A model generated the notes under the pieces. The model did no database searches. It saw only the letters and a program-made list of their open reading frames with translations, and was not told where the DNA came from. Positions 17,968 to 25,781 of a DNA stretch of 64,000 nt are shown piece after piece. Source of the stretch: Cognatundibacterium aquatile (GTDB lineage Bacteria; Pseudomonadota; Gammaproteobacteria; Burkholderiales; Burkholderiaceae_D); assembly GCF_014699135.1 (NCBI RefSeq), contig NZ_JACOFT010000007.1, positions 1 to 64,000 of the forward strand, read 5' to 3'. Made by a program: the position numbers and the translations under genes. How positions within the stretch are numbered: the first letter of the stretch is position 1; each line of letters begins with the position of its first letter.

Positions 17968-18558
17968 CTACTTCAGGATTCCCGCCAGTTCGACGGCAGT
18001 TTTGACTTGCATTTTGTCAAACACATGCGCGCGGTGCACTTCCACGGTACGCATGCTGATACCGAGTTCGTCTGCGATGACCTTGTTCATTTTGCCGAGC
18101 AAAATCAGTTCCAGCACTTCTTTTTCGCGCGCAGACAAGGTCGCCAGACGTTCATGTACGGCGGCGGAAACACCTGCTGCACGTGATTGCGCCAGCGCTT
18201 CCTGCACTCTGTCCATGAGCTTGTTATCGTTAAACGGCTTTTCAAAGAAATCAAAAGCACCGCGTTTGAGCGTATCGACCGCCATCGGTACGTCGCCATG
18301 CCCGGTCAGAAAAATCACCGGCAGACGTTTGGTCAGTTTTTTGCCGGATAAAATATCAAACAGATGAATGCCGCTCAGCCCTTCCATGCGCACATCCAGC
18401 AAAATGCAGTCGCCTTCGGCATCGAAGCGCAAAGGTTGATCGAGCGAGGCCAGAAACTGTTCTGCACTGCTGTAGCCAATCGCGGCAATCTGGCGCGAAC
18501 GGGCGAGCCAGGAAAGTGAATCGCGGATCACGTCCTCGTCGTCAATGATGTGTAGCAT
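17968..18558 (-). CDS. dctR: Response regulator, FixJ/DctR type
   Basis: A 196-residue regulator with an N-terminal receiver (acidic pocket IIDDED, phospho-acceptor Asp in LLDVRM at about 55, Thr in FLTGHGDVP, Lys in FFEKPF) and a C-terminal LuxR/FixJ helix-turn-helix (TLSAREKEVLELILLGKMNK ... ISMRTVEVHRAHVFDKM). ATG 18558 follows GGAG. It lies 81 bp after the histidine kinase gene on the same strand and is divergent from dctPQM, so it most likely activates that TRAP transporter. The target dicarboxylate is inferred from family context. Confidence 0.88.
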   Translation of the reverse strand: MLHIIDDEDVIRDSLSWLARSRQIAAIGYSSAEQFLASLDQPLRFDAEGDCILLDVRMEGLSGIHLFDILSGKKLTKRLPVIFLTGHGDVPMAVDTLKRGAFDFFEKPFNDNKLMDRVQEALAQSRAAGVSAAVHERLATLSAREKEVLELILLGKMNKVIADELGISMRTVEVHRAHVFDKMQVKTAVELAGILK

Positions 18559-18639
18559 GTCGTCTCCAATTGCGATATCAGAATGTCACGGGCAGAAGCG
18601 GTCACGCTGTATCGGTATGACCGCACGTTGACCGTCTCA

Positions 18640-20658
18640 TTATTCTTTTTGTGACGCTGCAGTCGGCAGGTCAGCGGGATTATTTTCTTCTTGCACTGCC
18701 GGCAGAATGAAGCGGAAGATACTACCACCGACCGGGTTATCGCGGTGAGTAAGTTTGCCGCCGTGAAACTCAATCGCCGTCCTGCAGATATTCAACCCCA
18801 TTCCCATGCCGGTTGTTTTGGTGGAAAAAAACGGTGAAAACAATCGGTCAGCCACGCTGGCAGGAATGCCATGCCCACGGTCGATGACTTCCACGACGAT
18901 ATCGCCCTCGTTGTCGAGGCTGGCTTGTATGCGTAAATTTCTATGTTCCGGCGGTGTGTCTTCCATCGCTTCAATCGCGTTGCGGGTCAGATTCAGCAAT
19001 ACCTGTTCGATCAGTACCTGATCCGCCAGCACCTGTGGTGTGCCGGGCAGTGGTAGCCATTGCAGGCTGATGTGCGCGGCCTGCGCTTGCAATTCGACCA
19101 GTGGCAGCGCATTTTTAATGAGCGCATTGATGTTAACTAACTCGCGTGTAGGCTCACGTTTTTTGACGAACTCATGCACGCTGCGGATAATCTGTCCGGC
19201 ACGCTGCGCCTGGTTCTTCACTTTTTCCATCGCCGATAACAATAAGGCTTTATCGGTATCGCCCGCTTCCAGCAGATTCATGGCACCGGTGGTGTAACTG
19301 GAAATAGCGGCCAGCGGCTGATTCAGTTCATGCGCGAGCATTGAGGCAATTTCGCCCATGGTGGCGAGCCGCGCACTCGAGTGCAGCTTGGCTTCTTGTT
19401 GACGAGTCAGTTCCTGTGCCCGTTTGAGTTCGGAAATATCCAGTATCGAGCTCATCCAGCCGGTTTGCTTACCGCTCTCGTCAATCAGCGGCGATTCATA
19501 AATCAATACCGGAATCCGTTCGCCACTCGCATGCTGATAAATGGTTTCAAAGCCGTCTTGCGGCACCGAGCCAGCCAGCAATTTTGAAAAGCGTTGCTGA
19601 TATTCTTCGACGACTTCGGGAGCCCAATACGGCATGGGTGGCAGACGACCGATGATTTGTTCTGCCGGGTAGCCGACCATTTTGCAGAATGCCGGGTTCA
19701 CATAGGTCATGCGGCCATGCATATCGCGCGCGCGTAAGCCTGTGATCAGCGAGTTTTCCATCGCAGTGCGAAAGATCACTTGCTGGCGCAGGGCGCCTTC
19801 GGCTGCCAGGCGGCGATTGATGTCGCGCCACAATGCAACCAGACTCCAGATCAAGCCCATTGACAGCAGAATGACCATCACCACCAGCAAATTGGACAGT
19901 AGCTTGGGTTCGCTCTTGTTGCTGTTGGTGTGCAGCGCGAGTGTGACGCCGGGCAGTTCGAGATTGCGGTTGTGGGTATACACATTTTTACCCGGCCCGC
20001 CGGCAGCCCGCGTTGCAATCACTTTGTCATCGTTGTCCAGCAGAGAAATCTGGTTTTCCTGCGCAAACCACCATGGGACTAATTCTTCCAGTATGCCATT
20101 GGCATGGTAGGTGATGAGGATGCTGCCAAAATAGTGGTTTTCTTTCTTTAAGGGAATCTGACAACTAATGGCGTAATTGTATTTCTGTGATTTGGTTTCC
20201 TGTCTGGGAGCAAAACAACGGGTTTTGTTATCCAGTTCTGCCTGCGCAGATTTGATGTCATCGGGTATCAGAATATTGGATGAATTGAACGCTGTGTCAT
20301 GTGACGATGTGACAATAGCATTGTGCTGGTCGAGTAAGACCAGACGGGAAATCTCATGATTGTTTTGCAGCAGATTCCGGAAACGCAGCAAAATGGCATC
20401 CGGCTTCAGGCCAATATTCATCATATCGGCGCCGATCTGACGCAACATTTCGTCGTTGCGGTCGATCTGAAATTGTATTGCCTGCTCTACCCAAAGAGTG
20501 TCGGCAATCAGTTGCTCCTGTCTTTCATTCGCTTCCATGCGTTGTGCCTGCCACGGCAACCAGATCAGCGTGGTCAGAAACAAGGCAATCAGCAAAATAG
20601 GAATGATCCAGCGCCACTTGTCGTTAGGCCATCGCTGCGATTTATATAGACGTTTCAT
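18640..20658 (-). CDS. dctS: Membrane sensor histidine kinase, DctS type
   Basis: A 672-residue sensor. A first membrane helix (about 17-37) and a second (about 263-285) frame a periplasmic domain of about 220 residues, as in DctB/DctS C4-dicarboxylate sensors. A PAS domain (about 300-410), a HisKA domain with the phosphorylated His in LAHELNQPL (about 443) and a GHKL ATPase (GHGIP, TGMGMGLNI) follow. The start is ATG 20658. It partners with the adjacent FixJ-type regulator. The divergent dctPQM operon begins 136 bp away. A glutamine just after the phospho-His (HELNQP) is typical of this subfamily. Confidence 0.88.
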   Translation of the reverse strand: MKRLYKSQRWPNDKWRWIIPILLIALFLTTLIWLPWQAQRMEANERQEQLIADTLWVEQAIQFQIDRNDEMLRQIGADMMNIGLKPDAILLRFRNLLQNNHEISRLVLLDQHNAIVTSSHDTAFNSSNILIPDDIKSAQAELDNKTRCFAPRQETKSQKYNYAISCQIPLKKENHYFGSILITYHANGILEELVPWWFAQENQISLLDNDDKVIATRAAGGPGKNVYTHNRNLELPGVTLALHTNSNKSEPKLLSNLLVVMVILLSMGLIWSLVALWRDINRRLAAEGALRQQVIFRTAMENSLITGLRARDMHGRMTYVNPAFCKMVGYPAEQIIGRLPPMPYWAPEVVEEYQQRFSKLLAGSVPQDGFETIYQHASGERIPVLIYESPLIDESGKQTGWMSSILDISELKRAQELTRQQEAKLHSSARLATMGEIASMLAHELNQPLAAISSYTTGAMNLLEAGDTDKALLLSAMEKVKNQAQRAGQIIRSVHEFVKKREPTRELVNINALIKNALPLVELQAQAAHISLQWLPLPGTPQVLADQVLIEQVLLNLTRNAIEAMEDTPPEHRNLRIQASLDNEGDIVVEVIDRGHGIPASVADRLFSPFFSTKTTGMGMGLNICRTAIEFHGGKLTHRDNPVGGSIFRFILPAVQEENNPADLPTAASQKE

Positions 20659-20707
20659 GCTGTTAGTTTACTGCAGGTGTTGTTTATATGGGCAATCGAG
20701 TGCGGTA

Positions 20708-20721
20708 TGTGGTTTTCCACA
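20708..20721. promoter_or_regulatory. Inverted repeat upstream of dctP, candidate DctR site
   Basis: TGTGGTTTTCCACA, a perfect dyad immediately upstream of the putative dctP promoter. Its centre is near -43 relative to the predicted start, a usual position for a class II activator. Confidence 0.45.
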
Positions 20722-20722
20722 A

Positions 20723-20751
20723 TTGTTCAGCGGGTGACTATTTCCAATAAT
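20723..20751 (+). promoter_or_regulatory. Candidate dctPQM promoter
   Basis: TTGTTC (20723-20728), a 17-bp spacer and AATAAT (20746-20751). Both elements are imperfect, which fits an activator-dependent promoter. Confidence 0.4.
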
Positions 20752-20793
20752 CGTAGAATAATAACTTTGATAATCAATAAACTGGAGACTCTC

Positions 20794-21798
20794 ATGAAAA
20801 TCAAATCCGTTCTGTTTTCGCTTCTGGCGGCATCACTGGTTAGTGGCGCTGCATTTGCGCAATCCCCTATCGTCATTAAATTCAGTCACGTTGTCGCCAG
20901 CGATACGCCAAAAGGCAAAGCTGCCGAGCGCTTTAAGGAACTCGCAGAAAAAGCAACCAAAGGGCGTGTGAAAGTCGAACTGTATCCCAACAGCACACTG
21001 TATAAAGACAAGGAAGAATTAGAAGCATTGCAGTTGGGTGCAGTACAAATGCTGGCTCCATCGCTGGCTAAATTCGGCCCTTTAGGCGTCAAAGAGTTTG
21101 AGGTATTTGATCTGCCATACATTTTCCCGACCAAAGATGTGTTGTATGCAGTCACAGAAGGACCTATCGGTAAAGATCTGCTGAAGAAACTGGAAACCAA
21201 AGGCATCACTGGTCTGGGTTACTGGGATAACGGTTTTAAAGTCATGTCGTCGAATAAGCCTATCCATTTGCCGTCCGACATGAAGGGACAAAAATTACGC
21301 ATACAATCGTCTAAAGTGCTGGATGCGCAAATGCGTGCACTGAATGCAAACCCACAAGTGCTGGCATTCTCCGAGGTATATCAGGCGTTGCAGACTGGTG
21401 TGGTGGATGGCACAGAAAACCCGCCATCAAATCTGTACACACAAAAAATGCATGAGGTGCAAAAGCATGTGACGGTGACGAATCATGGCTACCTTGGCTA
21501 TGCGGTGATCGTGAACAAGAAATTCTGGGATGGTTTGCCTGCGGATATTCGCAATGAGTTAGATGGCGCGATGAAAGCGGCAACCAAGTACGCGAATGCG
21601 ATTGCCCAGCAAGAGAACGATAATGCGCTGGAAGCAGTGAAGAAATCCGGCAAGACCACGGTCTATGTACCAACTGATAAAGAAAAAGCAGAATGGCGCA
21701 AAGCCCTGCTGCCAGTGCAAAAGCAGATGGAATCACGGATCGGTAAAGATCTGATTGCAAACGTCAACAAAGAAGCCGTTAAACTCGGTATCAAGTAA
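20794..21798 (+). CDS. dctP: TRAP transporter solute-binding protein DctP
   Basis: The periplasmic binding protein of a TRAP transporter, probably for C4-dicarboxylates. The ATG at 20794 is preceded by GGAG and gives 334 aa with a clean signal peptide (FSLLAASLVSGAAFAQ). Family features: the N-terminal IVIKFSHVVASDTPKGKAAERF; the KGQKLRIQSS segment, whose Arg commonly binds the substrate carboxylate; NPQVLAFSEVYQALQTGVVDG; and EVQKHVTVTNHGY. It is the first gene of dctPQM. A strong hairpin follows, which would favour a higher level of DctP than of the membrane subunits. Confidence 0.93.
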   Translation: MKIKSVLFSLLAASLVSGAAFAQSPIVIKFSHVVASDTPKGKAAERFKELAEKATKGRVKVELYPNSTLYKDKEELEALQLGAVQMLAPSLAKFGPLGVKEFEVFDLPYIFPTKDVLYAVTEGPIGKDLLKKLETKGITGLGYWDNGFKVMSSNKPIHLPSDMKGQKLRIQSSKVLDAQMRALNANPQVLAFSEVYQALQTGVVDGTENPPSNLYTQKMHEVQKHVTVTNHGYLGYAVIVNKKFWDGLPADIRNELDGAMKAATKYANAIAQQENDNALEAVKKSGKTTVYVPTDKEKAEWRKALLPVQKQMESRIGKDLIANVNKEAVKLGIK

Positions 21799-21810
21799 GT
21801 TCTTTCCGTC

Positions 21811-21850
21811 AGATGAGAACCGGTAAGCTCAGGTTTGCCGGTTCTCATCT
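21811..21850 (+). promoter_or_regulatory. Intercistronic hairpin between dctP and dctQ
   Basis: A 13-bp perfect stem (AGATGAGAACCGG/CCGGTTCTCATCT) with a 14-nt loop and no following T run. It starts 13 bp after the dctP stop. Such stems usually protect the 3' end of the binding-protein message rather than terminate it. Confidence 0.7.
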
Positions 21851-21879
21851 CTCATTCCTATCCTTCACAGGAGAACACA

Positions 21880-22431
21880 ATGAAATTCCTTGATCACCTA
21901 GAGGAATGGTTGATCGCGACCCTGATGGGCGCTGCAACCCTGGTCACTTTCATGGCGGTGGTGCACCGTTATCTTTCGGGATTTGAAATCCCTTACCTGC
22001 AAGACGAGTTGTTAAAAATAAATACCAGTTGGGCACAAGAGCTGACCATTTACATGTTTGTGTGGATGGCAAAGTTTGGCGCTGCCTACGGTGTGCGTAC
22101 CGGTATTCACGTTGGTGTCGATGTGCTGATCAACAAACTGAGCCCTGCGAATCGCTATAAGTTTGTGATTCTGGGATTAGCTGCCGGCGCTTTATTTACC
22201 GGCATTGTCGGCACACTGGGCGGTAGTTTTGTATGGGAAATTGCCCATACTGATCAGACCTCCGCTGATCTGGAAATACCGATGTGGTGGGTCTATCTGG
22301 CGATACCGCTGGGTTCTTATCTGATGTGTTTCCGTTTTCTGCAAGTTATCTGGAATTTCGTTAAAACAGGTGAATTGCCTAAACACGATCACACCCATGT
22401 TGATGGTCTCGAAGATGAGGTGAAAGCATGA
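21880..22431 (+). CDS. dctQ: TRAP transporter small permease DctQ
   Basis: The small membrane subunit of the TRAP transporter. The ATG at 21880 follows AGGAGAA and gives 183 aa with four hydrophobic segments, the usual DctQ topology. Family residues are visible in INTSWAQELTIYMFVWMAKFGAAYGVRTGIHVGVDVL. The stop overlaps the dctM start (ATGA), so translation is coupled. The C-terminal tail contains KHDHTHVDGLEDE, a short His/Asp-rich stretch of unknown relevance. Confidence 0.92.
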   Translation: MKFLDHLEEWLIATLMGAATLVTFMAVVHRYLSGFEIPYLQDELLKINTSWAQELTIYMFVWMAKFGAAYGVRTGIHVGVDVLINKLSPANRYKFVILGLAAGALFTGIVGTLGGSFVWEIAHTDQTSADLEIPMWWVYLAIPLGSYLMCFRFLQVIWNFVKTGELPKHDHTHVDGLEDEVKA

Positions 22432-23708
22432 ACGCCACCATTATTTTTGTCTTGTTACTGCTGTTGATGCTGACCGGCATGCCGATTTCGATTTCGCTCG
22501 GCCTGACGGTACTGACGTTCCTCTTCACGATGACACAGGTGCCGATTGAGTCGGTTGCCTTGAAGTTATTTACCGGAATAGAAAAGTTCGAAATCATGGC
22601 GATTCCGTTCTTCATTCTGGCCGGTAATTTCCTGACGCACGGCGGTGTCGCTCGCCGGATGATTAATTTTGCGGCAGCGATGGTCGGGCATTGGCATGGC
22701 GGGCTGGCTCTGGCTGGCGTTCTTGCCTGTGCTTTGTTTGCCGCTGTTTCGGGTTCGTCGCCAGCGACAGTGGTCGCGATCGGCTCAATTATTCTGCCTG
22801 CGATGATTAAGCAAGGTTATCCAAAAGGTTTCGGCGCTGGGGTGATTACGACATCCGGTGCATTGGGTATTCTGATCCCACCTTCGATTGTGATGGTGAT
22901 GTATTCCGTTTCGACCAATACCTCGGTTGGGCAATTATTCATGGCGGGCGTTATCCCCGGCCTGATGCTGGCATTTTTGCTTGGTCTGACCACATGGTTT
23001 CTGGCGCGTAAGCACAACTACCCTCGTATGCCAAAAGCCAGTTGGGGCGAGCGTTTTACTGCGTTCAGAAAAAGCGCCTGGGGCTTATTGTTGATCGTGA
23101 TTGTGATGGGCGGTATTTACAGCGGCATGTTCACACCGACGGAAGCGGCCGCTGTCGCAGCCGTGTATGCGTTCGTTATCGCGGTATTTGTCTATAAAGA
23201 CATGAGCTTGAAAAAAGTACCGAAGGTCTTGCTGGATTCTGCCTCAATGTCAGCGATGCTGCTCTACATTATCACTAACGCAGTACTGTTCTCATTCCTG
23301 ATGACCAGCGAAAATATCCCGCAAGCGATGGCAAGCTGGATTATGGACAAAGGCTTTGGCATGATCAGTTTCCTGCTGGTGGTGAATATTCTGCTGTTGT
23401 TAGCGGGTAATGTGATGGAGCCGTCTTCCATTGTGCTGATCATGGCACCGATTTTGTTCCCGGTCGCGATGAAACTCGGTATCGACCCCGTCCACTTCGG
23501 TATCATTATGGTGGTGAATATGGAAGTCGGGATGTGTCATCCACCGGTGGGGCTAAACCTGTATGTCGCCTCTGGTATTACGAAAATGGGTATTACCGAG
23601 CTGACAGTTGCCGTTTTGCCGTGGCTGATGACGATGGTCGCATTCTTGTTGCTGATTACGTATATTCCAGAGATTTCTACCTGGCTGCCGAATTTAATTT
23701 ACAAATAA
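22428..23708 (+). CDS. dctM: TRAP transporter large permease DctM
   Basis: The large subunit, with about twelve hydrophobic segments, carries Na+-driven transport in TRAP systems. Its 426 residues match the family. Typical segments are the start MNATIIFVLLLLLMLTGMPI, FAAVSGSSPATVVAIGSIILPAM, GALGILIPPSIVMVMY and the C-terminal NMEVGMCHPPVGLNLYVASG. It overlaps dctQ by 4 nt. No clear intrinsic terminator follows: a 7-bp stem at 23748-23776 lacks a T run. The next strong promoter starts a separate transcript at about 23843. Confidence 0.94.
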   Translation: MNATIIFVLLLLLMLTGMPISISLGLTVLTFLFTMTQVPIESVALKLFTGIEKFEIMAIPFFILAGNFLTHGGVARRMINFAAAMVGHWHGGLALAGVLACALFAAVSGSSPATVVAIGSIILPAMIKQGYPKGFGAGVITTSGALGILIPPSIVMVMYSVSTNTSVGQLFMAGVIPGLMLAFLLGLTTWFLARKHNYPRMPKASWGERFTAFRKSAWGLLLIVIVMGGIYSGMFTPTEAAAVAAVYAFVIAVFVYKDMSLKKVPKVLLDSASMSAMLLYIITNAVLFSFLMTSENIPQAMASWIMDKGFGMISFLLVVNILLLLAGNVMEPSSIVLIMAPILFPVAMKLGIDPVHFGIIMVVNMEVGMCHPPVGLNLYVASGITKMGITELTVAVLPWLMTMVAFLLLITYIPEISTWLPNLIYK

Positions 23709-23807
23709 TTGATTTTTATAATAAATAAATTGGATTAGCACATTTTTCGGATATATACATGTCTTTTACATATCCGCAACAATTAAGTATTTTTGCGTAG
23801 TTTTTTT

Positions 23808-23836
23808 TTGTCACTGGTATTCGGTCGTGCTATATT
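23808..23836 (+). promoter_or_regulatory. Strong sigma-70 promoter of the RNA candidate
   Basis: TTGTCA (23808-23813), a 17-bp spacer and TATATT (23831-23836), preceded by a run of nine T. The predicted start is A23843. Confidence 0.7.
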
Positions 23837-23842
23837 CTGCGC

Positions 23843-24020
23843 AGTCGAACTTTTAGCAGTTCAGAAGATTAAAAGGCGGTAGTGCAAGAAAACGGTACCC
23901 ATGCCGTACACTGAGGAGACGCGCGTTTTTATTACAAGCTGAGTATTGTGGCAACACGATAACTAAACAGCCGAAAACGCGAAACATGCTTTCAAGGCGC
24001 ATCATTGATGCGCCTTTTTT
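23843..24020 (+). ncRNA. Structured small RNA candidate, about 178 nt, family not recognised
   Basis: A region between dctM and ogt with a strong promoter at one end and a strong intrinsic terminator at the other (stem AAGGCGCATC/GATGCGCCTT, 23994-24016, then TTTT). No convincing reading frame lies inside. Possible helices: CTTTTA/TAAAAG (23850-23855 with 23870-23875); AGTG/CACT enclosing ACGG/CCGT (about 23881-23912); an 8-bp stem CGCGTTTT/AAAACGCG (23922-23929 with 23974-23981) enclosing a 6-bp hairpin capped by the GNRA tetraloop GCAA (23945-23960). The length is close to 6S RNA, but a 3' terminator hairpin and no long 5'-3' closing stem argue against it. It is not 4.5S RNA or tmRNA. Confidence 0.6.
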
Positions 24021-24233
24021 CTTTTCCGGATCGAATTGATGTTATCCGCAGTGCCGAATCAGCACATCTGGCGGATAAATTTGTCAGTATATGTTTGCTA
24101 TTTTTTGTGCTGACGGCGAGTGCGCTGGCGTTTAAAATTCACAGAGATTTGATTGATGAGCAGGCTGATCTGGCGATGAGCATGTTTTCGTCACATTTAC
24201 TGAAGCAAGCTTTTCCCTTTTTGAGGAACACTC

Positions 24234-24731
24234 ATGTCAGACAAAGAGAGCGGTATTTTTTCTGCCATCGTTGCTGCACCATTTGGCGCAGTCGGAATCC
24301 GCGTCGCTGATTCCTTGCTGACAGAGCTGGTTTATTTGCCACCAAGGTTCCATGAGAAAGACCCAGGTGATTCCCTCTCGGAGAAGGTGGCGACACAAAT
24401 ACTGCACTACTTCGACGATCCTGATTTTCAGTTTGATCTTCCTTTGCGGACTGTTGGTACAGCGTTCCAAAATGCGGTCTGGCGTGGAATTTCAGCTATT
24501 CCACGAGGTCAGGTGCTGACTTACGGGCAGATTGCCAAGCAAATCCGCTCTGCGCCGCGCGCTGTCGGCCAGGCTTGTGGTGCGAACTGGTATCCGCTGG
24601 TGATTCCCTGCCATCGCGTCACCGCAGCGGGTGGTTTGGGCGGGTTTGCTCATCATGATGATGAAACGGGTTTTCACCTCGGAGTAAAGCGCTGGTTGCT
24701 GGCGCATGAGGGTGTGGCTGATTATGCGTGA
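24234..24731 (+). CDS. ogt: Methylated-DNA--[protein]-cysteine S-methyltransferase
   Basis: A suicide repair protein that takes the methyl group from O6-methylguanine in DNA onto its own Cys. The 165-residue protein has the PCHRV active-site motif (about residue 123) and the recognition segment QNAVWRGISAIPRGQVLTYGQIA with RAVGQACGANW. ATG 24234 follows TTGAGGAA. It overlaps xerD by several bases, so the two are probably co-transcribed. The N-terminal domain is short and lacks the Ada metal-binding Cys residues, which fits Ogt rather than Ada. Confidence 0.93.
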   Translation: MSDKESGIFSAIVAAPFGAVGIRVADSLLTELVYLPPRFHEKDPGDSLSEKVATQILHYFDDPDFQFDLPLRTVGTAFQNAVWRGISAIPRGQVLTYGQIAKQIRSAPRAVGQACGANWYPLVIPCHRVTAAGGLGGFAHHDDETGFHLGVKRWLLAHEGVADYA

Positions 24732-25686
24732 GGATGTTGTCAGTTTAAAAAAGACGGGTTTAATGCCGAAAGATAATTCGGTGCCATTTTTATTGCCTGC
24801 AGAATTGATGGCGCAGATAGACCAGTTCTGTGATGTTTTGTGGCTTGAAGACGGGTTGGCAAAAAATACCGTAGAAGCTTACCGACGCGATATGCGCCTG
24901 TTCGCCGAATGGTTGTCTGAAGCGACTGGCAAAGACTTATATCAGGCTGATTACAACGATATCAGCGCCTATATCGCGCTGAAGCACACGTCATCCAAGG
25001 CAACTTCTGCCAATCGTCGTCTCAGCGTGTTGAAACGGTTTTATTTGCTGGCTGTCAGGCAGAATTTGGTCTGGCAAAATCCGTGCAGCAAACTCAAATC
25101 GGCAAAACAACCCGTCCGCTTACCCAAAACCCTGAGCGAAGCACAGGTAGAGGCTTTGTTGCAGGCTCCGGATGATTCTTCTTTGGGACTACGGGATCGC
25201 ACCATGCTGGAATTGCTCTATGCATGCGGGTTGCGCGTCAGCGAACTGGTGCAACTCAAATCTTTGGAAGTCGGCTTAAATGAGGGAGTTCTGCGTGTGA
25301 CTGGAAAAGGAGATAAAACACGCTTGGTGCCATTTGGCGAGCATGCCAGATTATGGCTGGAACGTTATTTGAAACAAGCACGTCCGGTGATATTAAATGG
25401 TCAAATTGATGATGCCTTATTCGTGACAGCAAGGGGCGGTGCGATGACGCGGCAGATGTTCTGGATCCTGATCAAGAAATATGCAGCTCAGGCCGGGATT
25501 ACGATTCATCTTTCGCCCCACACCTTACGCCACGCATTTGCAACGCATTTACTCAATCACGGTGCCGATTTAAGGGTTGTGCAGTTGTTGCTTGGGCATG
25601 CTGACATCTCAACTACACAGATATATACCCACGTCGCCAGAGAACGATTAAAAAAGCTCCATGCACTGCATCATCCACGAGGGTGA
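24724..25686 (+). CDS. xerD: Site-specific tyrosine recombinase XerD
   Basis: Resolves chromosome dimers at dif together with XerC. About 320 aa from ATG 24724, which overlaps the ogt stop; ATG 24763 is an alternative start. The N-terminal SAM-like domain (LWLEDGLAKNTVEAYRRDMRLF) is followed by the catalytic domain: Arg in CGLRVSELVQL, Lys in TGKGDKTR, HTLRHAFATH (His and Arg), His in LLGHADISTTQ and the nucleophile Tyr in IYTHVARERL. No transposon or integron context is seen, so this is a housekeeping recombinase. Confidence 0.94.
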   Translation: MREDVVSLKKTGLMPKDNSVPFLLPAELMAQIDQFCDVLWLEDGLAKNTVEAYRRDMRLFAEWLSEATGKDLYQADYNDISAYIALKHTSSKATSANRRLSVLKRFYLLAVRQNLVWQNPCSKLKSAKQPVRLPKTLSEAQVEALLQAPDDSSLGLRDRTMLELLYACGLRVSELVQLKSLEVGLNEGVLRVTGKGDKTRLVPFGEHARLWLERYLKQARPVILNGQIDDALFVTARGGAMTRQMFWILIKKYAAQAGITIHLSPHTLRHAFATHLLNHGADLRVVQLLLGHADISTTQIYTHVARERLKKLHALHHPRG

Positions 25687-25733
25687 TTATTTGTATCGTA
25701 TAACGCGGTTTATAAACCGCAAGGAATAAAAAA

Positions 25734-25760
25734 ACCTGCGTGGCTCTGAGCGACGCAGGT
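25734..25760 (-). terminator. Intrinsic terminator of the S9 peptidase gene
   Basis: Stem ACCTGCGT/ACGCAGGT with an 11-nt loop. The minus strand continues TTTTTTTATT. It begins about 20 bp after the S9 peptidase stop. A separate 16-nt palindrome, GCGGTTTATAAACCGC (25705-25720), lies on the xerD side. Confidence 0.8.
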
Positions 25761-25781
25761 CTGGTAATTTTGTTGAACGAC

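Noticed and set aside
23748..23776. Stem CGGATAT/ATATCCG after dctM as its terminator
   Set aside because: No T run follows and the loop is long; the true end of the dctPQM transcript remains unclear.
23911..23985. Hammerhead-like core: CTGAGGA followed, after a stem, by GAAA in the RNA candidate
   Set aside because: The 8-bp stem uses the G of GAAA, five extra bases precede the best stem II, and no stem III/stem I strands with a cleavage site could be found. I regard it as chance.
23843..24020. 6S RNA (ssrS) as identity of the 178-nt RNA
   Set aside because: The length fits, but the 3' end is a separate terminator hairpin and no long 5'-3' closing stem with a central bubble can be drawn by eye. 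Kept as unassigned.
24005..24310. Reading frame of 101 codons with one hydrophobic segment before ogt
   Set aside because: It starts inside the RNA terminator, overlaps ogt out of frame and has no ribosome-binding site or recognisable family.
24724..25686. Tyrosine recombinase as a sign of an integron or mobile island
   Set aside because: The protein has the XerD pattern, lies in a repair-type operon with ogt, and no attachment sites, cassettes or cargo genes are nearby.
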